Made by a program: the position numbers and the translations under genes | In this document: positions 1 through 7,521 of the stretch, in pieces | Layout: each line of letters begins with the position of its first letter | How positions within the stretch are numbered: the first letter of the stretch is position 1 | Notes under the pieces: model-generated | The model's input: the letters and a program-made list of their open reading frames with translations, nothing else | The model's database searches: none | What the model was told of the DNA's origin: nothing | NCBI GenBank assembly: GCA_031430315.1 | Contig: JANPBI010000051.1 | Location: forward strand, 1-14,859 | Source: JAJNPS01 sp031430315 | GTDB lineage: Bacteria; Pseudomonadota; Alphaproteobacteria; Rhodobacterales; Rhodobacteraceae | Reading direction: 5' to 3' | DNA length: 14,859 nt

Positions 1-925
1 TGGGAAAGCCCTGACGACGCCGATGCAACGGCGGGACGCGGTGCTGCGGGCGATGAAGGATCATCCGATCTCTCAGCGCCGGGCCTGCGTCCTGATCGGT
101 GTCGATCCGAAGGCCGTGCGGCGCGAGCATCCGCCCGATAACCGGAGATCCGTCTGGAAATGAACAAGATCGCCGAGAAGCGGCGCCGGTTTGGCTCTCG
201 GCGCATTGGCATCATGCTGGAACGTGTGGGAATGGTGATGAACCAGAAGAAGCTTTATCGCATCTACCGCGAAGAAGGCCTGTCGGTGCGCCGCCGTCGT
301 GGTCGCAAACGGGCTCGTGGCAGTCGCACGCCGATGCTGGTGCCGCTGCAGCCGAACCAGCGCTAGTCGCTGGACTTCCTTTCCGATACGTTCGAGGCCT
401 GCCGGAAGTTCCGCATCCTCGCCGTGAACGATGATTGCTGTCACGAAAACCTTGCCCAGATCGCCGATACCAGCATCTCGGGGACCAGGGTGGCGCGGGA
501 ACTGGACGCATTGGTCAGGATCTATGGAAAACCCACCTGCATCGTCTCGGACAATGGCACCGAGTTCACCAGCAAGGCGATCCTGAAGTGGGTCAACGAG
601 AACAGCGTCGACTGGCATTACATCGATCGGGCAAACCGCAGCAGAATGGCTACATCGAAAGCTTCAACAGCAGCATGCGCGACGAATGCCTCAACGAGGA
701 AATCTTCGACAGCCTGGCCGATACCCGCCGCACGTTGGCCCTGTGGCGCTACGACTACAACAATGTCAGGCCGCATTCCTCGCTGGAGAACAAAACCCCG
801 TCCGACGCGCGCCGGGCGGTTGAGCAACCTAACAGCACCGCACCCGGCGCGCTTGCCCAACCCGAAACCGACGACTATCAACAAGCCAGACTCTCGTTAT
901 GAACAAGGAACGGCCGGGGGCAGGG
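1..925 (+). mobile_element. IS3-family element (IS407-like), right part only, decayed
   Basis: The window opens inside an insertion sequence whose only recognisable content is an IS3-family orfB transposase reading rightwards to a stop at 902. A short G-rich tract at 911-925 just after the stop looks like the terminal inverted repeat of this kind of element. From about 926-930 the sequence is coding for an unrelated IS5 transposase on the other strand, which places the right end near 925. The left end and orfA are outside the window, so neither the inverted-repeat pair nor a target duplication can be checked. The transposase is broken, so the copy cannot transpose on its own. Confidence 0.7.
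2..902 (+). pseudogene. IS3-family transposase orfB, two frameshifts and one stop
   Basis: Joined across three frames, the translation is an IS3-family (probably IS407-group) OrfB integrase. In order it shows an HTH_21-type stretch (SQRRACVLIG), RRRFGSRRIG, MNQKKLYRIYREEG, NQR-stop-SLDFLSD, IVSDNGTEF and NGYIESFN...RDECLNEE, then NVRPHSSL near the end. The D-D-E residues are therefore still recognisable. Lesions: a 1-base loss near 140 (frame 2 to 1), a TAG at 364-366 where the family has Trp (TGG to TAG), and a second 1-base loss near 630 where the family reads PGKPQQN. The usual DDFTREC after the first catalytic Asp also reads DDCCHEN. The reading frame enters from beyond the left edge. Family assignment is secure; the group is inferred from motif spacing. 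Confidence 0.88.
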
Positions 926-1139
926 TAAACAAGCTGGCCACCATGCCAGTGGCCAGCCGCAATGGCAGCCTGAACAGCACCTTGATCGTCAGGCAGAGCT
1001 GGATCGCCGCATCCGAGAACACCGCAGGGCAACCGGGGCTTCCATCAGGCGGCGCGAGCCAGGTCATCTGTTTGTCCAGCCAGATCAGAAGCGGCCCGCG
1101 CTTGCGAAGCGAGGCAATGTAGCTGGACCAGTTCGTCAT
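926..1139 (-). pseudogene. IS5-family transposase, N-terminal fragment
   Basis: From the ATG at 1139 the minus strand encodes TNWSSYIASLRKRG, LIWLDKQMTWLAPP, VFSDAAIQLCLTIKVLF and LRLATGMVASL. This is the standard N-terminus of IS5-family DDE transposases (an N-terminal DUF772-like region), which in intact copies continue to roughly 260-330 residues. Only about 70 residues remain. After GMVASL, where the family continues with LKLAGLDW-type sequence, the frame instead reads about ten residues of IS3 terminal sequence and stops at 897-899. No catalytic Asp or Glu of the DDE domain is retained, so it is inactive. Confidence 0.8.
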
Positions 1140-1187
1140 GCGGTGGCGGGCGGGTGTCGGCTAGATCATGCGGCTCGTCTAACCCCA
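926..1187 (-). mobile_element. IS5-family element, 5' part only
   Basis: This is the start of an IS5-family element lying on the minus strand. Its outer end appears to be near 1186, where the minus strand reads GGGGTTAGACGAG; this is an inference, because the partner inverted repeat is missing. Inside lies the first quarter of the transposase. The other side is lost at about 926-930, where IS3 sequence takes over. The simplest reading is that the IS3 element inserted into the IS5 transposase gene and the remainder lies left of the window or was deleted. Confidence 0.6.
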
Positions 1188-1449
1188 TAAATTTACACTG
1201 TGAATCCCCGACGGCCAGAGTTCTGCAACAACGTCCATCGGTCACGACAAAGGTCGACGCGGGATGCACATCCTGCCCGCGCAACTCCACCTCGTATGGC
1301 ACCTGCTTGGGGCCGTCGTGATAGACCAGAACTTCGAAATCCTTGCAGGTCTGGGCGGCGAGGCAGGCCATCTTGCGAAGAAAGAGGTCGCGCGGCACCG
1401 AACGGTTATGGTCCGTCACGGTGATGCTGAATTTCGGCAACGTCGTCAT
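1187..1449 (-). pseudogene. GT2-type glycosyltransferase, N-terminal fragment cut by IS5
   Basis: From the ATG at 1449 the translation begins MTTLPKFSITVTDHNRS and continues with LAAQTCKDFEVLVYHDGPKQ and PYEVEL. This is the nucleotide-binding start of a GT-A (GT2-like) glycosyltransferase, with the early beta strand, the acidic DHNR segment and the YHDGP loop. Recognisable sequence lasts about 65 residues, to the TFVVTD stretch. The expected next part (the D/N-WG-H segment and the acceptor half) is absent and the IS5 end follows. The fragment lies 116 bp downstream of and in line with the GT2-GT4 gene, so it was probably the next gene of the same operon. Annotation pipelines may call a longer ORF starting at 1662 and reading into the IS; that should be disregarded. 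Confidence 0.65.
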
Positions 1450-1565
1450 CGAATGTCTTTTGTCATTCCGGATCACAGCCAACTGGTTGCCCCGGATAGC
1501 CGCTGCACGGGTTGCCGGCAAGCAGACCCGGTTAAACAGCAAGGCCCAGCCAATGCGGCGCGGGT

Positions 1566-3980
1566 TCAGCCGCGCCTTTTGCGCACGCCGTCCTGGGCGA
1601 TCTTTTCGATGGTTGCCACATAGTCGGCCATGTCGAACGATGCCCGCGCCAGATCGCGGCACTGCTCCGACACGCTGTCATAAAGCGGTCTTGATCCCGC
1701 CAGCGCAAGCATCTTCGCAGACAGCTCATGCGTGTCGATATAGGCGGCAACGCAAGTCGGCCCCAGGCCGGCCCCGGTCAGAAAATCCGCAATGCCGGTC
1801 GTGCGGTCAAAACACATGACCGGCAGCCCCACCGAAAGCGCGTCAATCGCCACGTTGGGCAGCGGGTCGAGGCGGCTCGGCAGCAGGAACAGATCGGCCA
1901 ACTCATAGGCCAGTTCGATCTCTGACGTTTCGCGCAGAAACTGCACGCGGTCCTCAATCCCCGCCCGGCGCAACTGATCACGCAGATAGACCGAATATCC
2001 CATGTCACGATCCGGGTCATAGCCATGCCCGATCCAGGCGAAGCGGAACTTCTCGCCGCCCGGACTTTGCAGGACGCGCGTCGCGCATTCCAGAAAAAGA
2101 TCGACCCCCTTGCGGATCTGGATCGCCCCCGCACCGATCACCACAAAGGCCCCGTCACTCACAACGGGGGGGCGCAACTTGTTGCGCAGCCAGGCCCGTT
2201 CGGTGTCACGCTTGGCTTCGGCGGTGTCGGACACTGGCACAATGCACTTGCCCTGCGCCGCGACGTGGATGTTCGGAGCGGTCGTCAGGTTATTCTCCTG
2301 CAACGCATTCTCCAGCGTGACATTGGTGGAAAAGACAGCCTCGGTAGACCAGTTGAAAACATCCATGAAAGCGGTCTTGGGGTTTGTATAAGATGCAAAT
2401 TCATGCACCAGCGTGACGATCGGAACCTTGTTGAGGTTAAGCGGTTTCAGCACACCACGAGATTCAAGGCTGTTCACAACGGCAAAATCGAATTGATGAG
2501 TCTTGCACAGGCCCTGGATCAGCGCGGTAAAATGCGACGGATCATGGTGGAAATGATCCGCTACAACGGTGCTGATCGATGCCGCCCGAAAGTTGTCCAG
2601 CAGGTCGCCACCGCGCAAGGACAACGCGACAACATTGTAACGCTCCGCCAGCCCCTGAACCAGGTTGAGCGCAAGGATCGGCGCGCCGGTTCTGCTGGCC
2701 TCGTGGGTGACGACAAGGATGGTCGGCTTTTTGGCATCCGGTTTGACCTTGCCGGCAAAGACGAACGATCCGTCCTTTTGCATCTTGTCAGTGTCGGTTT
2801 GTTGCGGGGCGATCTGCAGTCCATCCTCCACTCCTCGCCATTCGCTCGTTGAACGGGTTGGCCTACGTTTGTAAGCGCTTTGGCCAAAGCGCAAAGCCAT
2901 CCTTGTCGGTAGGATCCAAGTTTGCCGTGAAAGGAAGCTAAGTAGCCGGAATCGCAGGTAGTCCCGCAACACTTTCAGCGGTCGACCCCGTGCGCGGGCA
3001 AGCTGCATCTCAAGGTCTGTCATGCGGGCTATCGCGACGTTCTTGTCGTTGATCGCCTGTTGCTGGGATTCTTGCAGCCCCGCGATTTCGTGCCGCGCCG
3101 TATCGCGCAACCCCGGCAGCAGGCTGTTTGACACGACTGAGTCATTGAGGGCCACCAAAGCGTTGAGGAATTGCGGCATCGAAAGTGTCGGCTCCGACAC
3201 CAGTTGATCAGCCATCCATGTCAGCAGCGTTGCCTTGCGTTCTTCCAGCAGTCTGCGGTGTTGCCCCTCCAGCAACGGGGCAACCCGGTTGAGCATCTGG
3301 ACAACGTACAAAACCTGAACCTGCGGGCTAAGAACTGACCATGCGCCGCCAGCGTGCTGGCGCTGCGCCGCCATCGTTTGCGCGATGTATCCGGTCTGAC
3401 CGCGCGTCCCCAGCATCAGCACCAGCGGCCAGTCACCCAGCTTCAGCCCGCCCAGCCACTCCGACATTCCCGCCAGATGCCGCGCGCGCGCAACAACCGA
3501 ACACAGCGCTACCGGGTTCGACTCCTGAATCAGATACTCTATCGAGGAAATGCTGTTCGGATCGTCGGGCGGCATGACCACATCCGTTGCCCGCCCGCCG
3601 GAAGTGACATACTGGGTCCGGTGAAAACAAAACGAGGTGCCGCCATTTGCCTCAAGAAAATCGACCTGCTGTTGCAGCTTGTCGGTATGGGTCCAGTAGT
3701 TGTCACCCTCCAGAAAGGCGATGTAGTCGCCCGCGCATTCGGCAATCGTCGTCTCGAAATTGCGCTCGGCCCCCAGGTTTTCGGGGCGGAACCGGACTTT
3801 CAGGATCGTGGGATGCGCCGCCTGAAGCCGCTCCAGAATGGCCCTTGACCCATCGGTCGAACAGTCTTCGCCCACGACGATTTCGTAGTCGAACGACACG
3901 TTTTGCAGCAAGGCGCTGGTGATGCACTGCTCAATGAACTGCGCGTGGTTGTAGGCAACGATGCATACGCTAAGTTTCAA
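1566..3980 (-). CDS. Bimodular GT2-GT4 glycosyltransferase
   Basis: An 804-residue cytoplasmic glycosyltransferase with two catalytic modules, expected to add two successive sugars to a lipid-linked glycan. Residues 1-230 are a GT2 (GT-A) domain: SVCIVAYNH at 4-12, GEDCSTDGS at 37-45 and FLEGDNYW at 89-96, where EGDN occupies the metal-binding DxD position. Residues 295-335 are charged and probably form a coiled-coil linker. Residues 418-795 are a GT4 (GT-B) domain: HEASRTGAP at 426-434, IGAGAIQIRKG at 615-625 and PSRLDPLPNVAIDAL at 701-715. The last is the donor-binding E-x7-E region with Asp at both acidic positions, so activity could differ from the norm. The start is TTG at 3980 with AGGA six bases upstream; translation from it gives exactly the usual GT2 N-terminus. 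The specific sugars cannot be read from the sequence. Confidence 0.9.
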   Translation of the reverse strand: MKLSVCIVAYNHAQFIEQCITSALLQNVSFDYEIVVGEDCSTDGSRAILERLQAAHPTILKVRFRPENLGAERNFETTIAECAGDYIAFLEGDNYWTHTDKLQQQVDFLEANGGTSFCFHRTQYVTSGGRATDVVMPPDDPNSISSIEYLIQESNPVALCSVVARARHLAGMSEWLGGLKLGDWPLVLMLGTRGQTGYIAQTMAAQRQHAGGAWSVLSPQVQVLYVVQMLNRVAPLLEGQHRRLLEERKATLLTWMADQLVSEPTLSMPQFLNALVALNDSVVSNSLLPGLRDTARHEIAGLQESQQQAINDKNVAIARMTDLEMQLARARGRPLKVLRDYLRFRLLSFLSRQTWILPTRMALRFGQSAYKRRPTRSTSEWRGVEDGLQIAPQQTDTDKMQKDGSFVFAGKVKPDAKKPTILVVTHEASRTGAPILALNLVQGLAERYNVVALSLRGGDLLDNFRAASISTVVADHFHHDPSHFTALIQGLCKTHQFDFAVVNSLESRGVLKPLNLNKVPIVTLVHEFASYTNPKTAFMDVFNWSTEAVFSTNVTLENALQENNLTTAPNIHVAAQGKCIVPVSDTAEAKRDTERAWLRNKLRPPVVSDGAFVVIGAGAIQIRKGVDLFLECATRVLQSPGGEKFRFAWIGHGYDPDRDMGYSVYLRDQLRRAGIEDRVQFLRETSEIELAYELADLFLLPSRLDPLPNVAIDALSVGLPVMCFDRTTGIADFLTGAGLGPTCVAAYIDTHELSAKMLALAGSRPLYDSVSEQCRDLARASFDMADYVATIEKIAQDGVRKRRG

Positions 3981-3990
3981 CGGATTTCCT
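3981..3990 (-). promoter_or_regulatory. RBS deciding a TTG start
   Basis: On the minus strand AGGA (3987-3990) lies six bases before TTG (3978-3980). No ATG or GTG in this frame gives the complete GT2 N-terminus, so this SD supports a TTG initiation codon, which usually lowers translation. Confidence 0.65.
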
Positions 3991-4202
3991 CGCTATGCGT
4001 TTGAAGTCGTCGGTTGGCGGCGGGTTGGTGTCAACGCCATTTCGGCCATTGGAATGCCATTGTCCCACTGTGTTCGTGCCGCCGCAGAAATGGTGCCGGC
4101 GCAAGTTCTTGTCCCGAAGATGCCCCTGTTCGCGACGGTGTAGCGAGGCGATCGCCCAAGAGCAACAATTCTGCATGTCCTGATCTCCACCGAGGGTTGG
4201 AC

Positions 4203-4376
4203 ATGCCCGCAGATGCGCACATCAGGCCCGCCACTGTTGCAGATCTGGTCGGGCCATCGTCGCAACTTTGCGATCAGGGTTTTGTCGTTGCTGTTCAGGG
4301 CGACAGGCTGCTAGGCTTCATCAGAGGATATTGCGATAGTGAATTTCCCACGCCAAGGGTTCTGATCTCGTTGCAA
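4203..4376 (+). pseudogene. Possible GNAT acetyltransferase N-terminal remnant
   Basis: From the ATG at 4203, preceded by GAGGG at a plausible SD distance, the frame reads HIRPATVADL and then GFVVAVQGDRLLGFIRG. These resemble the opening beta strand (IRPAT-x2-DL) and the second/third strands (VAxxGDRLxGFIxG) of GNAT N-acetyltransferases. The acetyl-CoA-binding motif A (Q/R-x2-G-x-G/A) is not found; the frame instead runs on into the first codons of the downstream methyltransferase. If real, this is a truncated pseudogene of about 58 codons. The alternative is chance resemblance in a non-coding spacer. Low confidence. Confidence 0.25.
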
Positions 4377-4381
4377 GGTAA

Positions 4382-5353
4382 GTGGGATTTGCCATGTTCA
4401 AAAAGTTCAGAAAACGCAAGGCCGTTGCGCCGCAGAGCCAGGCACATTCGTTGCCCGTGGCCCCGACCGAAGACCACCGCAGACTGATGCAACTGTTGTG
4501 CTACTCGAATCCATTTGCAGCATCACAGCCCATCGAGCCAAATCCGGCGCATCCAGCAGATTTTGTTGACGACGACTATCAGCCTTACAAGTGGATTTTT
4601 GATGCATTGGGTGTCGAACTGGACGCAGCCGAAGTCCGCGACGCACTGAAAAAGGATACGTCACCGATCCCCGCAACAATAAATCGCGAAGGCTATTCGG
4701 GGGATCGGCACCTCGAGTACTGGGTTGACGGGTTCGCCGCCTACAAACAGTTGACTGCGATGGCCGCCACCTACGGCGTGCGCGGGGGCAATTATTTTGA
4801 CTTTGGCGGATCGACCGGGCGCGTTTTCCGGCACTTTCACTTTCAGTCGCAGGATTGGAAGGTCTGGAGCTCCGATTTCAAGATGACCTCGGTCGACTGG
4901 AACCTGCTGCACTTTCCGAACGACATCATGGCATTTCAGGGCGTCTATTTCCCCTTTCTGCCGATCGAGGACCGCACGTTCGATCTGATTTCGGCCATGT
5001 CAGTTTTTACCCATATTGATGAGACCGAGACAAGCTGGCTGCTGGAGCTGCGCCGGATCATGAAACCCGACGGCATCGCCATCATCACGATCCACAATGA
5101 CGATACGTGGCTCAACATGAATCCGATGCTGCGTGAGGTGATCGAGAAGTACAGCCCGGAATTGGCGGCGCACTCGACATTGCCGCCGGGCCGCAGTGTT
5201 TCCAACTTTCGCTTCGACGACCCCTATCGGTGCAACACGTTTCACTCCGACGACTACATCCGCACCCAGTGGGGCCGGTTTTTCGAGGTGAAAGCCATCA
5301 TCAACCGCGCGTCAGGCGCACAGGCGGCGGTGATCCTGAAGAAACCCGCGTGA
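4382..5353 (+). CDS. Class I SAM-dependent methyltransferase, polysaccharide locus
   Basis: A 323-residue soluble protein with a class I (Rossmann-fold) methyltransferase domain in its second half. Motif I is FDFGGSTGR (139-147, a variant with GG), an acidic post-I strand is WSSDFK (162-167), and the motif IV/V region is DLISAMSVFTHID (201-213), followed by LRRIMKPDGIAIITI. The N-terminal 130 residues are a family-specific extension rich in basic residues at the very start. It probably methylates a sugar or glycan intermediate; the substrate is unknown. The start is GTG at 4382 with AAGGTA just upstream, or ATG at 4394 (four codons in) with GTGGGA as SD; the sequence does not settle which. 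It stands alone on the plus strand and ends 16 bp from the convergent methyltransferase at 5370-6110. Confidence 0.85.
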   Translation: MGFAMFKKFRKRKAVAPQSQAHSLPVAPTEDHRRLMQLLCYSNPFAASQPIEPNPAHPADFVDDDYQPYKWIFDALGVELDAAEVRDALKKDTSPIPATINREGYSGDRHLEYWVDGFAAYKQLTAMAATYGVRGGNYFDFGGSTGRVFRHFHFQSQDWKVWSSDFKMTSVDWNLLHFPNDIMAFQGVYFPFLPIEDRTFDLISAMSVFTHIDETETSWLLELRRIMKPDGIAIITIHNDDTWLNMNPMLREVIEKYSPELAAHSTLPPGRSVSNFRFDDPYRCNTFHSDDYIRTQWGRFFEVKAIINRASGAQAAVILKKPA

Positions 5354-5369
5354 CGTCTGGTTCCGCGCG

Positions 5370-6110
5370 TCAGGGGCGTTCGCAGATCAGGTAGATGCTT
5401 GAACACAGGTCGGGGTATTCCTGCCCCAGTGCATAGCATCCGTCCAGGTACTCCGGGCTGATGATGTCGGTTTTCAGCAGCCGGTCCCATTGGAAATTGG
5501 CGAGCGCTTTGAAGAATATTCCCGACCGATGTACCACTTTCAATCCCGCAGCGCGGCAGTCGCGTTCAAGCGTATCCAGCGAATATGTAATCTTGTGACC
5601 ATGCGACTGTTCTGACGGTGTAATCGCGCTGTTGTGCGAGATCAGGCCCATCTTGACCGCAATCCGGCGCGACGGTGCATTGGCGTTCGGGCAGACCAGA
5701 AACAGCCGGCCCGTCTCGCTCAGCCAATCACGGTTGATCCGGTGCAGCGTGCCGACCGGGTCGTCCAGATGCTCCAGAACATGGGCGAGGATGATGTTGT
5801 CGTAGCGGCGGGGCAGGGCCACTTCCTCGAACAGCGAATGAACCAGCGTCACCTTGTCGCCAAGCCTGTCACGCGCCACCGCAATTGCCTCGCCCGAGGC
5901 TTCGACACAGGTGATGTCGTCATAGTCGGCCAGCAAACGCGCGGTGAAGTCGCCCTTGTAGCTGCCAAGTTCCAGAACGCTGCCCGGCCGCCTGAACGGC
6001 GCATAGGCCTGAAGCATGTATCTGTGCATGACGTCAAAGTCGAAGTCATAGGCGTATTGATGATCGGCAGTGTCCCGAAACTCCGCATCATAGTCGCGCT
6101 TGCCGGTCAT
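5370..6110 (-). CDS. Class I SAM-dependent methyltransferase, last gene of operon
   Basis: A 246-residue Methyltransf_11/23-type enzyme. Motif I is VLELGSYKGDF (45-55) and binds SAM. CVEAS (68-72) supplies the acidic residue for the ribose hydroxyls. DNIILAHVLEHLDDP (104-118) is the typical motif IV region, and GRLFLVCPN follows. The C-terminal part contains HGHKITYS and hydrophobic segments probably used for acceptor recognition. Its ATG at 6110 overlaps the stop of the GNAT gene (ATGA), and the SD GGAGG sits about 8 bases upstream, inside the GNAT coding sequence, so the two are probably translationally coupled. As part of the aminotransferase operon it most likely methylates the amino sugar, its acyl group or a glycan terminus; this role is inferred from context. 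Confidence 0.87.
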   Translation of the reverse strand: MTGKRDYDAEFRDTADHQYAYDFDFDVMHRYMLQAYAPFRRPGSVLELGSYKGDFTARLLADYDDITCVEASGEAIAVARDRLGDKVTLVHSLFEEVALPRRYDNIILAHVLEHLDDPVGTLHRINRDWLSETGRLFLVCPNANAPSRRIAVKMGLISHNSAITPSEQSHGHKITYSLDTLERDCRAAGLKVVHRSGIFFKALANFQWDRLLKTDIISPEYLDGCYALGQEYPDLCSSIYLICERP

Positions 6111-6565
6111 TCCGGTTTCCTCCCCAGTTCGATGTGCATCGTCACGGTTGTTCCATCTACATGTGCCGTCGCAAAGCCAAGCGATTTGTACAGCGACAAC
6201 GCCGAAGCCGCGCGCTGGTCGGCCTGTAGTTCGATCCTTGCGAACCCAAGATCGCGCGCCCTGCGGACAGCCGCGACCAGCAGTTCGCGCGCGATGCCAA
6301 GGCGTTGAAAACCGGGATCAACGCTGACATTCGAGACGTGGGCCAATGTGCGCTCCGGGTCGTTGCAGTAGACGGCCACCAGCCCGACCAGCCGGGCGCC
6401 GTCCCAGGCCTCGAACCGGCGGGACCGCCCGGCCAGCCGTGCCGCATAGTCGGCAACCTGCACCCGTTGGTCTAGTGGCGGTACGAACTCCGCATTGCAG
6501 GCCGTCAGGTGCAGGCAGATCTCATCCACACCCGCTGTATCAGTTGCGAACTTCAGCGCGCTCAT
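6107..6565 (-). CDS. GNAT-family N-acyltransferase
   Basis: A 152-residue GCN5-related N-acetyltransferase of normal length. Strands LVGLVAVYCNDP (59-70) and AHVSNVSVDPGFQRLGIARELL (75-96) hold motif A; the pyrophosphate-binding loop is Q87-R-L-G90-I-A92. ALSLYKSLGFA (122-132) is the motif B region with the usual Tyr (126) that can act as general acid. Lying four genes after a sugar aminotransferase in one operon, it is a good candidate to N-acylate the amino sugar that enzyme makes, as WecD does for dTDP-fucosamine, but the acyl donor and acceptor cannot be read from the sequence. The ATG at 6565 overlaps the previous stop by ATGA, with AGGA about 8 bases upstream. Confidence 0.88.
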   Translation of the reverse strand: MSALKFATDTAGVDEICLHLTACNAEFVPPLDQRVQVADYAARLAGRSRRFEAWDGARLVGLVAVYCNDPERTLAHVSNVSVDPGFQRLGIARELLVAAVRRARDLGFARIELQADQRAASALSLYKSLGFATAHVDGTTVTMHIELGRKPE

Positions 6566-7521
6566 GGCGATATCCTGGCAACGCCGAAGCCCTCACGCCC
6601 GAAATGATTGCCATTATACAGCAGCAACAACTCTCCGTTCAGGACAAAGAGGTGCGGATAGCACTGCATATCCGAGTCCCACTCGCCCAAAGTACCGGTC
6701 AGGCCAAGTGCGGCATCGTCCCGGTCCCACCGCACCAGGTCGTCCGACCGGGCATAGCCGATCCGATAGCCGCGTTTGGGGTCGGTGCGGAACCCGTGTA
6801 TATCACGGTAGCAGAACACCATATGCCAGGCCCCGGCGAAATAGGCGACGCTTGGCAGAGCCTGGCATTCATCGCGCCCCAGCACATCGCTGACAACCTG
6901 CGCGCCGCCCTGCCCGGTCCAGAATACGCCATCCGCCGATATGGCATGGCCGATCTTGTAGACCCGGTCGGGGGCCGCCTGTTCGGTTTCCCGCAGCCAC
7001 CGGGTGCCAAAGATGTACCAGATGTGAAACCGGCCTTCGGCCTGCACAACAAACCCGTCGCCTACCAGAAAAGGCTCGTTCAGGCTGGGACCAAGGATCG
7101 GTCCGGCCCCGTGTTTCTGAAACGTGATGCCCCCATCGTGGCTGATCGCCAAACCAATGGCAGTATCGACTGACACCGAAACGCGGCGGTTCCAGCCACA
7201 GGTGTAACCCCAAACCTCGGTGCCGTTGCGGATCACGTTCATCGGGAAAATCCCGTGTTCGTCAAAACAGCCCAGATCGCCCAATGCGATCACAGGCCGG
7301 TCGGAAACCCGAAGGATGTGCCGAAGCGTCGGGTCCATCTCGACAAAGGCGATCCGGCTGCGGAACTTGCCACCTTCGGCATCGACCGAACGTGTCGAGA
7401 AATAGATCCGTACCCCAGCCTCGATCAGCAATGTCTGCGGCGACTGGGCGTAGGCGACACAGCCTTCGGCAAGGCTAATGGCGGTCGGGTCAAATATCTT
7501 TCCCCGCTTTTCAATCCGCAT
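6562..7521 (-). CDS. Five-bladed beta-propeller, GH43/32-like protein (copy B)
   Basis: A 319-residue protein of the GH43/GH32/GH68 beta-propeller superfamily, without signal peptide or membrane segment, so cytoplasmic. Blade-like repeats are visible: VRIYFSTRS (37-45), GLAISHDGGITF (123-134), GRFHIWYIFG (163-172), HAISADGVFW (192-201), GYARSDDLVRW (255-265) and LLLLYNGNHFGREGFG (298-313). Acidic motifs shared with the neighbouring paralogue are FDEHG (86-90), NEPF (148-151), RDECQALP (216-223) and WDSDMQCYPH (281-290). GH43 enzymes use one Asp base and one Glu acid in comparable places, so glycosidase activity is possible but unproven. In polysaccharide operons such proteins are usually left as hypothetical or glycosyl hydrolase-like. 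Its start overlaps copy A by 11 bp and its stop overlaps the GNAT gene by 4 bp. Confidence 0.8.
   Translation of the reverse strand: MRIEKRGKIFDPTAISLAEGCVAYAQSPQTLLIEAGVRIYFSTRSVDAEGGKFRSRIAFVEMDPTLRHILRVSDRPVIALGDLGCFDEHGIFPMNVIRNGTEVWGYTCGWNRRVSVSVDTAIGLAISHDGGITFQKHGAGPILGPSLNEPFLVGDGFVVQAEGRFHIWYIFGTRWLRETEQAAPDRVYKIGHAISADGVFWTGQGGAQVVSDVLGRDECQALPSVAYFAGAWHMVFCYRDIHGFRTDPKRGYRIGYARSDDLVRWDRDDAALGLTGTLGEWDSDMQCYPHLFVLNGELLLLYNGNHFGREGFGVARISP

Larger units (their letters stand above)
3981..4381. other. Intergenic region between divergent genes
   Basis: About 400 bases separate the minus-strand GT2-GT4 gene and the plus-strand methyltransferase. It must hold both upstream regions, but no convincing sigma-70 promoter pair stands out. 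It contains the palindrome GGCGATCGCC near 4147-4156. Nearly half of it (4203-4376) may be a degenerate acetyltransferase fragment, listed separately. No RNA gene or terminator is evident. Confidence 0.5.

Noticed and set aside
1449..1662. Extension of the glycosyltransferase fragment to an upstream start at 1662
   Set aside because: The extra 71 residues are Arg-rich, overlap the end of the GT2-GT4 gene and do not resemble a GT2 N-terminus; the family start is at 1449.
2025..2852. Long plus-strand open frame of 275 codons
   Set aside because: It is antisense to the strongly supported GT2-GT4 gene and has no recognisable domain; such shadows are common in high-GC DNA.
5348..5376. Possible bidirectional terminator between the convergent methyltransferase genes (TGACG/CGTCA)
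   Set aside because: The stem is only five base pairs and no T-tract follows on either strand.
6346..7173. Plus-strand open frame of 275 codons
   Set aside because: It lies antisense to the GNAT and propeller genes, starts Cys/Arg/Pro-rich, and shows no family motif.
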